Positions 1 through 7,966 of a stretch of DNA of 64,000 bases are shown here, piece after piece. The stretch comes from Bacteroides sp. An322. Lineage in GTDB: Bacteria; Bacteroidota; Bacteroidia; Bacteroidales; Bacteroidaceae. A program made the position numbers and the translations under genes. Position 1 is the stretch's first letter. The number at the start of each line of letters is the position of its first letter. Under the pieces are notes generated by a model, which saw only the letters and a program-made list of their open reading frames with translations, searched no databases and was not told the DNA's origin. The DNA lies in assembly GCF_002161765.1 (NCBI RefSeq), contig NZ_NFIN01000016.1, forward strand, positions 1 to 64,000, read 5' to 3'.

Positions 1-86
1 ATTGTTTGGTACCTGTAAAGATATAACATTTTTCCAATTGACCGGCTGATTCTGAATTGTATGTAGCCCTATAACATTATTCTTAA

Positions 87-842
87 ATCAATTCAAAACA
101 GTTTCTTATTTTTAAACCAGTAGCTGTTGGATATTTACAGTCCTCATATAATTTGAGAAATTGGAGACCTTCTTTGGATGAGAGTTGTACTAGTGCTTTG
201 GAATATCTTGTAGAAGAGGATAGAGATTATAAGGATTGTTATAATCAAAATAATAAGAAAACTATTAATAAAATTCTAAACCTTTATAATCGCTATTATT
301 ACTTGCAGGCAGAAGGTCATTATAGAAATTTTGAGGATAATAATTATGTAAATTTTGAAAATATAGAACTCTCACCAGATCCTGAAGGTGAGCCATTATG
401 TGGACATCGAATAAGTTGGATTTATAATGGCTTTTATCGTGTGTATTATGATACATATCCACTGCTGACTTATGAAATCAGATTTAACCATCTAAACTAC
501 AATAATGATAAAGAAACTTATTATACAGAACACTTCTTTGTTGTCAAAATTTGCTTTTGGATATTATTCTTTATACTATTTGTTTATTTTATATATTTGA
601 TATATCGTTCATCAAAATACTATTCAAAAAAAAGTAGCTTAAACTCTAAGGTTAATATGAAACCCGATATATCATATTTATATAATGAAATTATAGAGAA
701 AGCTAATCCTAAAATGTTTATAGATCCTTATCAACCCAATAAGTTAGCTATTGCAAACGAAATTTATTCGAAAGCTTTAAAGAATAGGTATAATAGGGAT
801 GTTTTAGAAGAATTGTTAAATAGAATAAAGAAAGAATTATGA
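87..842 (+). pseudogene. 5'-truncated hypothetical membrane protein gene
   Basis: I do not recognise this protein. The frame is open from 87 to 842, but the only canonical start before the distal third is a TTG at 153 (229 codons); the first in-frame ATG is at 658. Codons 87-152 read like ordinary protein, so the true start was probably lost or lies behind a frameshift. From the TTG, the first 130 residues are polar and rich in Asn and Tyr. One hydrophobic segment follows at about residues 131-150 (VVKICFWILFFILFVYF), then a basic, charged tail. The stop overlaps the next gene start by 4 nt (ATGA), so the two were co-transcribed. Base composition is much more AT-rich than the core genes to the right, which suggests acquired DNA. 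It could still be an intact TTG-initiated gene. Confidence 0.45.
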
Positions 843-1612
843 TAAAGTATGTAGTATTAATGATTGGATTGCTTTTGTTGTCTTCATGTAAAGAGAGTGA
901 AAGTGAGAGTGATATCACAAAAGAAATGAGGGATTATATAAGTAATAACGTAGATGGCTCTTATGGCTTCTTTGAGCGTAATATAGTAAAGGAACATATT
1001 GATGGTTTTAGCTGGAAATCTGACATATATAGAATTCAACACCAACTCTATATGTATGCAAGCCAAAGAAGAACTGTATTAGCAAATAGTTATACCCCCA
1101 TTGATAAAACTATTGGATGGCTATCAACTAGAAACTTCTTTGAATCGAATTTTGAAGAGCCTCAAGGATATGCTAAAAAAATTAAAGAGTCGTATATTAC
1201 AGAAGAAGAACGTGAAGTTTGTGATTATGTATATTATAGTCAGTCAGTTCCTGAAATTCGTAAAATGATAAAAGAATTAGAAGAAAATGAATTTCATGGA
1301 GACAGAATATATTATGCTTGTGGTTATAGAATGGCATCTGGAGCTGTTGTTTATAAGCAATTTATTTTATATAAAAGCGATGAAGAAGACCATATTACAA
1401 AATTTGAATTAAAGTATAATTATGACATGTTACGTGATTTCGTTCAATATACATTAAATGTAGATTTAGAGAAACCTTATATACAAACTTTACTTACAAA
1501 ATATAAGGCTATAGAAGGTAAAGATAAAGAAAGTCAAAATTCTTTTTTTACTATACCAACTTCAACAATATCAAATAAATATAGCACGATATTTAGACGA
1601 CTTGGGAATTAG
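839..1612 (+). CDS. hypothetical lipoprotein
   Basis: A 257-residue protein with a clear lipoprotein signal: a short basic start, a hydrophobic run and the lipobox LLSSC, with the lipidated Cys at residue 17. The mature part is acidic and Tyr-rich and shows no motif I recognise. It is translationally coupled to the preceding membrane protein (ATGA overlap), so both probably act at the same envelope site. Codon use is AT-rich like its neighbour and unlike the housekeeping genes from 2.4 kb onward. The function is unknown. Confidence 0.7.
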   Translation: MIKYVVLMIGLLLLSSCKESESESDITKEMRDYISNNVDGSYGFFERNIVKEHIDGFSWKSDIYRIQHQLYMYASQRRTVLANSYTPIDKTIGWLSTRNFFESNFEEPQGYAKKIKESYITEEEREVCDYVYYSQSVPEIRKMIKELEENEFHGDRIYYACGYRMASGAVVYKQFILYKSDEEDHITKFELKYNYDMLRDFVQYTLNVDLEKPYIQTLLTKYKAIEGKDKESQNSFFTIPTSTISNKYSTIFRRLGN

Positions 1613-1734
1613 TATTCTTCTACTTTCTCAATATTCCAGCCGTTTTTCATTCTATAAAAGTGTACAATATACTTGACATCATTGACAAAAACAATGACAT
1701 ATCCTTTTTCCTGTTTAATTGAACTTTGATTTCA
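1609..1734 (-). pseudogene. C-terminal remnant of an unknown gene
   Basis: On the minus strand a frame closed by an in-frame TGA near 1735 and ending in TAA at 1609-1611 reads about 40 residues, including GYVIVFVNDVKYIVHFYR, with a protein-like composition and no ATG before the middle. It looks like the tail of a degraded gene. Its stop overlaps the end of the lipoprotein gene on the other strand. The remnant sits just beyond the terminator of the RNA candidate at 1744-2177. This call rests only on composition. Confidence 0.3.
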
Positions 1735-1743
1735 GCAAGGCAT

Positions 1744-1781
1744 AAAAAAAGCGTGAGTCCGTCCTGTTGTCCGTCCCACGC
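1744..1781 (-). terminator. intrinsic terminator of the ncRNA candidate
   Basis: On the minus strand GCGTGGG (1781-1775) pairs with CTCACGC (1757-1751), 7 bp including one G-U, and seven T follow. The 5' arm shares four bases with the outermost closing helix of the RNA (1778-1785), so the two helices compete. Confidence 0.65.
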
Positions 1782-2177
1782 ATCGAGGCTCTAGCACTGC
1801 CTATTGTAGTTGAACAGACAACGTCAGAGCCCACGCCGATATGAATGTATATCGCTCCAGCTTTGGCATACCTACTATATATAGGTATAGAAACCCCTTG
1901 TGCCCGAACGGATATAGTTCGGGCTGGCAGGATACGCCAAAGGCTGTGATATAAATCACACCCCGGGCATCTACCGTTGCTAAGTTCAAGACTACAATAC
2001 CGTAAATTTGCTAGATTCCGATGCGTCTCAAACAGAGCGTCAAAGTAAACGCCTTCAATATGTCTCGACTCTCTTTTCCCGCCCAATGCCCGCTTCGTAT
2101 GGTTTAATCTGTAATGACTTCGCCACGTTCTGCCCGGCGCGGGTCACCTCAAGCATAAATGCAAAAGGTATGAGAGC
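1744..2177 (-). ncRNA. structured non-coding RNA candidate (about 430 nt)
   Basis: The minus strand has a consensus promoter ending at 2184 and a terminator hairpin (arms 1751-1757 and 1775-1781) followed by seven U at 1744-1750; no convincing gene lies between. Three collinear helices close a central domain: 1778-1785 with 2019-2026 (8 bp), 1790-1796 with 2009-2015 (7 bp) and 1802-1815 with 1984-1999 (14 bp around a 2-nt bulge). Inside are local hairpins: 1902-1909/1917-1924 (GCCCGAAC with GTTCGGGC), 1945-1950/1955-1960 and 1868-1874/1882-1888, and a helix 1861-1867/1936-1942. It lacks the RNase P core (GGAAAGUCC) and the tmRNA ends, and it is more branched than 6S RNA. It could correspond to one of the Bacteroidales RNAs found by comparative genomics, such as Bacteroidales-1, but I cannot confirm this. 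Confidence 0.6.
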
Positions 2178-2183
2178 CGTTTG

Positions 2184-2213
2184 CAAATGTATATAATTTT
2201 TTGTAAACGCAAA
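2184..2213 (-). promoter_or_regulatory. Bacteroidota-type promoter for the ncRNA candidate
   Basis: Minus-strand -7 box TACATTTG (2191-2184) is a perfect TAnnTTTG match, with -33 TTTG (2213-2210) 18 nt upstream. Transcription should begin near 2177. Confidence 0.65.
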
Positions 2214-2283
2214 AATTTTATAAGAAAAACATTCGAAACAGATTTATCAGACAATGCATACAAATGAATACCGCCACACACCT

Positions 2284-2386
2284 CAGTCCTTCTCCAATCC
2301 TACTAGGGTAGGACTGCAGTCCTACCTGTTTAAAATTGCAGTACTGACTATGGGAAAACAGCAATCCTACCCCAGTAGGATTGCGA
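2284..2386. repeat. dispersed TCCTAC palindromic repeat, copy 1
   Basis: This segment alternates TCCTAC and GTAGGA blocks in several mutually complementary arrangements and lies just downstream of nhaA. Close relatives occur at 17366-17465 and 50118-50212. Copies 1 and 2 share about 40 nt in the centre with only a few differences. All three are at gene ends, so they may act as transcript-end hairpins or be REP-like passengers. Confidence 0.7.
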
Positions 2387-2418
2387 TCTTATCATAACAT
2401 GTTTCCCTTTGCAACTAA

Positions 2419-3780
2419 TTATTCCATTGATTTATCATGCAATAGCACGCTTTTCTTCGAAGGTAAGACGAAACTTAATACCATATAGCCCACGACACCA
2501 GCTAAAATGGTTCCGCCAAGCACACCTAATTTGGCTTGGTTCAACAAGGCTTCATCGGTTGCTCCAAACGAAAGGTTGGCGATGAAAAGCGAGACCGTAA
2601 AGCCGATTCCGCCTAGAAGCGAGACGCCGGCAACGTTTTTCCAATCCATTCCTTGCGGGAGCGAAGTGATGCGCATACGGACCGCCAGCCACGTGAAGAG
2701 GTAAATTCCCGCAAATTTGCCCAGCATCAATCCCAATACCACGGCGTAGGTCACCAGCCCGGCTATGTCTCCTTCGCCGCCCGAAAGCGTAATGCCGGCA
2801 TTGGCAAAGGCGAAGAGCGGCATAATCACATAGTTTACCATGCCGTGCATACGGTCTTCCATGAACTGAAGAGGCGAAATCACTTTGTCGGAAGCCGATT
2901 CAATACTTTTCAATACATCTATCTGGTTGGGAGTCAGAAGGATGCTGCTTTTGTCGAAATGCGGGAATCCGGCGATGTTTTCACGGATGCGCGTAATGTA
3001 TTTCTTTACATTCAGACACGGAATGGAAGGAATTGTAAAAGCCACTAGTACCCCTGCAATTGTAGCATGTACGCCCGATTGGAGGAAAAGATACCATACC
3101 ACAATGCCCGACACACAATAGAACGTGCGCGACATGACTTGCATTCGGTTGGCTATCAGTAGGATAGCAAGAATGATAAATGCGGCTAGCAAATATCCTC
3201 CAGCCAAATGGGAAGTATAGCAGAAAGCAATGACCAGGATGCCTCCAATGTCATCGACTACGGCAAAAGCGGTCAGGAAAATCTTCAGACTCAGGGGAAC
3301 ACGTTTGCCGAACAGGCTAAGCACGCCCAAGGAAAATGCAATATCGGTCGCCATCGGTATAGCCAAACCTCCCTCTGCAGGCGTTCCTGATGTCATTGCA
3401 AAATAGATTGCTACGGGAATAATCATGCCTCCTACCGCCGCGATAATGGGAAGTAATGCCTGGCGCAGGCTGGAAAGTTCGCCCACCAGTACTTCCCGCT
3501 TAATTTCCAGACCCACGGAGAAGAAGAACACCGCCATTAAGGCATCGTTGATAAATGCCATTAAAGTCAAAGGTTCACCGTGATGGCTGAACAAATTGAA
3601 CCCGCCTACCTGTAACGACACAGGATGATTCCAAAATGCATGATAAGTTTCAGCCCATGGCGAATTGGCTACTATCATTGCCAATACAGCTACAACCATC
3701 AGCACCATTCCCCCGTTGACGCGGTGTTTCAAGAAACTTAGGAAAGAGTAATCGAATGTTTTCAAAATCGGATTGCTCAT
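2419..3780 (-). CDS. nhaA: Na+/H+ antiporter NhaA
   Basis: Inner-membrane antiporter that exports Na+ in exchange for protons, serving sodium and pH homeostasis. The 453-residue polytopic protein has the family hallmarks: FSVGLEIKREV near residues 87-97, ATDIAFSLG around Asp146 and the ion-binding pair in FAVVDDIGG (Asp176-Asp177). It is longer than the E. coli protein (388 residues) because of a hydrophilic loop at about residues 250-310, a feature I believe is common in Bacteroidetes homologues. It is transcribed alone from the promoter at 3846-3877, divergent from the methyltransferase gene. A palindromic repeat lies just past its stop. Confidence 0.95.
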   Translation of the reverse strand: MSNPILKTFDYSFLSFLKHRVNGGMVLMVVAVLAMIVANSPWAETYHAFWNHPVSLQVGGFNLFSHHGEPLTLMAFINDALMAVFFFSVGLEIKREVLVGELSSLRQALLPIIAAVGGMIIPVAIYFAMTSGTPAEGGLAIPMATDIAFSLGVLSLFGKRVPLSLKIFLTAFAVVDDIGGILVIAFCYTSHLAGGYLLAAFIILAILLIANRMQVMSRTFYCVSGIVVWYLFLQSGVHATIAGVLVAFTIPSIPCLNVKKYITRIRENIAGFPHFDKSSILLTPNQIDVLKSIESASDKVISPLQFMEDRMHGMVNYVIMPLFAFANAGITLSGGEGDIAGLVTYAVVLGLMLGKFAGIYLFTWLAVRMRITSLPQGMDWKNVAGVSLLGGIGFTVSLFIANLSFGATDEALLNQAKLGVLGGTILAGVVGYMVLSFVLPSKKSVLLHDKSME

Positions 3781-3845
3781 AAAATCTGTCAGTTTTTAAT
3801 GTAATTTATCTTACCACAGAGGACTCTCTATCATTGATTAGAAAA

Positions 3846-3877
3846 CAAATATACGCACTTTTTGTTCATTTTGCAAA
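3846..3877 (-). promoter_or_regulatory. promoter of nhaA
   Basis: Minus-strand -7 TATATTTG (3853-3846) and -33 TTTG (3877-3874), 20 nt apart; both match the Bacteroidota consensus. The 5' leader is about 60 nt. Confidence 0.65.
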
Positions 3878-3928
3878 TGAAGATTCATACAAACATTGGA
3901 GGAAAGTGTAAGAAACACATGCAAACAC

Positions 3929-3959
3929 TTGACTAGCTGAACGAAATTTGCTAATTTTG
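3929..3959 (+). promoter_or_regulatory. promoter of the THUMP methyltransferase operon
   Basis: -7 TAATTTTG (3952-3959) is a perfect match; a weaker -33 TTGA (3929-3932) lies 19 nt upstream. The start codon is 34 nt downstream of the -7 box. Confidence 0.6.
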
Positions 3960-3993
3960 CACAATTATTTGAAATTACGTAATTTAATCAAGA

Positions 3994-5550
3994 ATGAACC
4001 AAGAATTTGAGCTGATCGCCAAGACCTTCCAAGGGCTGGAAGACGTATTGGCACAAGAACTCACCGAACTGGGAGCCGCCAACATCGAAATCGGACGGCG
4101 CATGGTATCGTTTACCGGAGACAAAGCCATGATGTATCGCGCAAATTTCTGTCTGCGCACCGCTATCCGTGTATTGAAACCCATTAAACGTTTCCAGGCA
4201 ACAACAGCCGATGAAGTATATGATGCCATAAAGAGCATTGAATGGGAAAACTATCTGGACAATATGAGTAGTTTTGCCGTAGATGCTGTGGTATTCTCGG
4301 AAGTATTCCGCCATTCCAAGTTTGTGGCTTATAAAGTAAAGGATGCCATTGTTGACTATTTCCGCGAAAAGACCGGAAACCGTCCTTCGGTACGTATCAA
4401 TAACCCCGACCTGACACTGAATATCCATATCGCCGAAGACCAATGCACGCTTTCACTCGATAGTTCGGGCGAATCGCTCCACCGCCGTGGATACCGTCAG
4501 GAACAAGTGGAGGCTCCGCTGAATGAAGTGCTGGCGGCTGGTATGATTCTCATGACCGGCTGGCGCGGAGAATGCGACCTGATAGACCCGATGTGCGGTT
4601 CGGGAACCATTCCTATCGAAGCGGCTTTGATTGCCAGAAACATTGCTCCGGGCGTGTTCCGCAAAGAATTTGGTTTTGAGAAATGGAAAGATTTTGACCA
4701 AGAACTTTTCGACTCGATTTATAACGATGATTCGCAAGAGCGCGAATTTACCCACAAGATATACGGATATGACAATAATCTGAAAGCCAATGCTATAGCG
4801 ACAGATAACGTAAAAGCGGCAGGAGTGACTAAGGATGTCATATTAAAGGTGCAACCTTTCCAGCAATTCGAACAACCTACGGAAAAGAGCATCATCATCA
4901 TGAACCCTCCGTATGGCGAACGGATTTCATCGGACGACTTGCTGGGGCTTTATCAGATGATAGGCGAACGGTTGAAACATGCATTCGTAGGCAATGACGC
5001 ATGGGTATTGAGCTATCGGGATGAATGTTTCGACCAAATCGGATTAAAAGCATCAGCTAAAATCTTGCTCTTCAACGGTGCATTGGAATGCCAATTCCGT
5101 AAATATCAAATATTTGACGGGAAATACAAAGAATTCCGCACCGATAATCCAGATGCGGAATTCAAGCCCAAACAAGAAGAAAGGCCTGTACGTCCTCGTC
5201 ACCATGGAGAAAAGGTTGAATACGGAAGAAAAGAAGGCAGAAACCGCTTCCGGGATGACCGCCGTCGGGATGAGAACCGCCCGGCATTCCGTTCTCGTGA
5301 CGATTTCCGCAAAGAAGGGGATAAATCGGAGTTCCGTCCCCGCCGTGCCGGTGAGGGTAAGGAATTTACCCGTGAACGTAAGCGGGATTTCAATCGCGAT
5401 GAACCTAAGCGTTTTTCACGTAGAGAAGAAGGATTTGACCGCGAAAAGCCACGCCGTTTCCCGCGTAATGAAGAAGATGATAAACGTGCACGGATTCCGG
5501 TACGTATGCGTTATATTCATCGGCGTAGAAAATCGGAAGAAGAAGATTAA
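3994..5550 (+). CDS. rlmL: THUMP-domain class I SAM-dependent RNA methyltransferase (RlmL-like)
   Basis: Predicted 23S rRNA guanine-N2 methyltransferase related to the N-terminal half of E. coli RlmL. Of 518 residues, about 1-160 form the ferredoxin-like/THUMP RNA-binding part. Residues 165-385 form the methyltransferase fold, with the SAM-binding motif DPMCGSGTIPIEAA starting at 198 and the catalytic NPPY at 304-307. From about residue 390 the protein becomes a 130-residue low-complexity tail of Arg, Lys, Glu and Phe, probably disordered and RNA-binding. The E. coli C-terminal RlmK domain is absent. It is the first gene of an operon with the peptidase downstream. The exact target nucleotide is inference. 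Confidence 0.85.
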   Translation: MNQEFELIAKTFQGLEDVLAQELTELGAANIEIGRRMVSFTGDKAMMYRANFCLRTAIRVLKPIKRFQATTADEVYDAIKSIEWENYLDNMSSFAVDAVVFSEVFRHSKFVAYKVKDAIVDYFREKTGNRPSVRINNPDLTLNIHIAEDQCTLSLDSSGESLHRRGYRQEQVEAPLNEVLAAGMILMTGWRGECDLIDPMCGSGTIPIEAALIARNIAPGVFRKEFGFEKWKDFDQELFDSIYNDDSQEREFTHKIYGYDNNLKANAIATDNVKAAGVTKDVILKVQPFQQFEQPTEKSIIIMNPPYGERISSDDLLGLYQMIGERLKHAFVGNDAWVLSYRDECFDQIGLKASAKILLFNGALECQFRKYQIFDGKYKEFRTDNPDAEFKPKQEERPVRPRHHGEKVEYGRKEGRNRFRDDRRRDENRPAFRSRDDFRKEGDKSEFRPRRAGEGKEFTRERKRDFNRDEPKRFSRREEGFDREKPRRFPRNEEDDKRARIPVRMRYIHRRRKSEEED

Positions 5551-5563
5551 ACCCTCAATGTAT

Positions 5564-7849
5564 ATGAAAAAGATTTTATCATTTATTGTAATAATATTCT
5601 GTATGACCGCCAGCTTATCCGCCCAAGAGAAGAAAGCATTCACCCTGAACGATGTGATTCCGGGCGGAAGCAACTATTTCAACCTGACTCCGAAAAACAT
5701 GCCGGGGCTGCAATGGTGGGAAGACGTATGTGTGCGTACCGATGTGGAGGACATCAAGCGGATCAATAATCGTACGGGAGAAGAAAGCGTCATCGTGACC
5801 TTGGAAGAAGTGAACGAGGCGTTGCAGAACGGGGAAAAACCGTATGAACTTTCTCTTCCCATTAAACCGCTCCGTACTTTGCAAGGTGCTTCATTGCCTT
5901 GGGGAAACCGGAACATCGTCATGTTTTCGGGTTATGTAGGAAATGAGGAGAAAAGCGAAAAGTATGTCTTCTTCTACGATTTTGTTCAAAAGAAGTTAGA
6001 CAATATGTTCCGCATCCAAGAAGAGAAGGCAACTAACTTTGACTTTTGTAAGGAGAACGGCTATCTTGCCTATACGGCGGGCGACCATTTATACGTTGCC
6101 AACCAAGGAGACTTCTCTAAAGCGGTAAGCCCCCATGTATCAGGCGAAAAGGAAACGGATAATGATATTGTGTACGGTCAATCTGTTCATCGCAACGAGT
6201 TCGGCATCATGAAAGGCACGTTCTGGAGTCCGAAAGGCACATATTTGGCTTTCTACCGGATGGACCAAAGCATGGTGACCGATTATCCGCAAGTGAACAC
6301 TACTACCCGTATCGCCACCCTCGTGCCCGATAAATATCCGATGGCAGGCATGACCAGCCACAAAGTGACTATCGGTATCTATAATGTGAAGACGGGAAAG
6401 ACCATTTACCTGCAAGCCGGAGACCCGACCGACCGCTACTTTACCAATATTAGCTGGGCACCCAATGAGAAAGACATCTACGTCATTGAACTGAACCGCG
6501 ACCAAAACCATGCGCAATTGGTGCGCTATGATGCCGCAACGGGCGAAAAGAAAGGTGTGCTTTACGAAGAAAAACATACCCGCTATGTGGAGCCGCAACA
6601 TCCGTTGGCATTCTTGCCTTGGGATGAAACCAAGTTCATCTACTGGAGCCAGCGCGATGGGTATCATCACCTTTACTTAATGGACACGCAAAAGCCTCAA
6701 GCGGGCGAATGGAAAACCGGAAAGGACGAAGAAGCCACGTATTGCGAATACGTGCAGACCACCCTGCTCACCCAAGGTGACTGGCTGGTGCAGGAAATCT
6801 TGGGCTTCAACAAGAAGATGAAGACCGTCATTATCGGAAGCACGGAAATCTCTCCGCTCCAGACTAATATCTTCAGCCTCAATGTAAAGAGCGGCAAACG
6901 TACCTTGATAGGCAAACAAGACGGCATGCATCGTGCACAACTCTCGGAGAATGGGGAATTTCTGATAGACAACTTCACTTCGAACGATGTTCCACGTGAA
7001 ATCAGCATCTTGCCTACTGATGGAAAGAAAGGCGTCATGCTGTTTACTGCTACCGACCCGATGAAGGAACAATACAACCTGCCTGAAATCAGCATCGGCA
7101 CCATCAAGGCAGCCGATGGAGAGACAGACCTGTATTACCGCTTGATTAAGCCGGTCAACTTTGACCCGAACAAAAAATATCCAGCTATTATTTATGTATA
7201 TGGCGGACCGCACGCACAAATGATTCACAATACCCGTTTCTACGATGCCCGTGGCTGGGACCTGTATATGGCACAACAAGGATATGTTATGCTTACGGTG
7301 GACAACCGAGGAAGCGATAACCGGGGTATCCGGTTCGAGAACCGCACGTTCCGCCAGTTAGGAGCAGAAGAAGCTAAAGACCAAATGGAAGGAGCCAAGT
7401 TCCTCCAATCGCTTCCGTATGTCGATGCTGAGAAGATAGGCGTACACGGCTGGAGTTTCGGCGGCTATATGACCACGAACCTGATGCTGACTTATCCCGA
7501 CATCTTTAAGGTAGGCGTGGCTGGAGGTCCGGTTATCGACTGGAAATATTACGAGGTGATGTATGGCGAACGCTATATGGACACACCGCAAACCAACCCC
7601 GAGGGATATAAGAACCGTGATTTAAAGAGCAGAGCAGGCAATTTGAAAGGACGCTTGGAAATCATTATCGGAGGCATGGACCCCACGTGTGTCCCTCAGC
7701 ATACGATAACTTTCTTACGTGCCTGCATCGAAGCCGGAACACATCCCGACCTCTTCATCTATCCCGAAGACGGACACAATATGATGGGTCGTGACCGTGT
7801 TCACCTGCATGAGCACATTACACGTTATTTCCTTGACTATTTACATTAA
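5564..7849 (+). CDS. S9 family dipeptidyl peptidase IV-like serine peptidase
   Basis: Secreted or periplasmic prolyl dipeptidyl peptidase that removes Xaa-Pro dipeptides from oligopeptides. Starting at the ATG at 5564 gives 761 residues with a signal peptide (MKKILSFIVIIFCMTASLSAQ); an ATG at 5558 is an equally possible start. An N-terminal beta-propeller (about 50-500) precedes an alpha/beta hydrolase domain. The catalytic triad is visible: Ser631 in GWSFGGY, Asp706 in GGMDPT and His738 in EDGHNM. The frame stays open 480 nt further upstream through the tail of the methyltransferase gene, but the signal peptide fixes the true start. It follows the methyltransferase stop by about 13 nt, so it is probably co-transcribed. 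Confidence 0.92.
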   Translation: MKKILSFIVIIFCMTASLSAQEKKAFTLNDVIPGGSNYFNLTPKNMPGLQWWEDVCVRTDVEDIKRINNRTGEESVIVTLEEVNEALQNGEKPYELSLPIKPLRTLQGASLPWGNRNIVMFSGYVGNEEKSEKYVFFYDFVQKKLDNMFRIQEEKATNFDFCKENGYLAYTAGDHLYVANQGDFSKAVSPHVSGEKETDNDIVYGQSVHRNEFGIMKGTFWSPKGTYLAFYRMDQSMVTDYPQVNTTTRIATLVPDKYPMAGMTSHKVTIGIYNVKTGKTIYLQAGDPTDRYFTNISWAPNEKDIYVIELNRDQNHAQLVRYDAATGEKKGVLYEEKHTRYVEPQHPLAFLPWDETKFIYWSQRDGYHHLYLMDTQKPQAGEWKTGKDEEATYCEYVQTTLLTQGDWLVQEILGFNKKMKTVIIGSTEISPLQTNIFSLNVKSGKRTLIGKQDGMHRAQLSENGEFLIDNFTSNDVPREISILPTDGKKGVMLFTATDPMKEQYNLPEISIGTIKAADGETDLYYRLIKPVNFDPNKKYPAIIYVYGGPHAQMIHNTRFYDARGWDLYMAQQGYVMLTVDNRGSDNRGIRFENRTFRQLGAEEAKDQMEGAKFLQSLPYVDAEKIGVHGWSFGGYMTTNLMLTYPDIFKVGVAGGPVIDWKYYEVMYGERYMDTPQTNPEGYKNRDLKSRAGNLKGRLEIIIGGMDPTCVPQHTITFLRACIEAGTHPDLFIYPEDGHNMMGRDRVHLHEHITRYFLDYLH

Positions 7850-7852
7850 ACC

Positions 7853-7932
7853 GAACACAGAGGCACAGAGACACAAAGATTTATTTTTCTCAAAAGCTTA
7901 TAAAACTCCGTGCCTCTGTGTCTCTGTGTTCC
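7853..7932. repeat. dispersed CACAGAG inverted repeat, copy 1
   Basis: Arms of about 23 nt (from 7853 and ending at 7932) made of ACACAGAG-type units are complementary with two mismatches and enclose an AT-rich loop. The repeat follows the peptidase gene and precedes purD. A close relative is at 58333-58402, with more diverged relatives at 19926-20057 and 60481-60510. Confidence 0.65.
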
Positions 7933-7966
7933 ATAAATAAGAAACATCAACTTAAATCGAACGGAT

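Noticed and set aside
1715-2086. A 123-codon minus-strand reading frame
   Set aside because: It overlaps the stems of the RNA candidate, has no protein-like features and ends at the terminator; the pairing pattern explains the sequence better.
5078-5557. 160-codon extension of the peptidase frame into the methyltransferase gene
   Set aside because: A clear signal peptide begins at 5558/5564, and the open frame is a by-product of the low-complexity tail coding in another frame.
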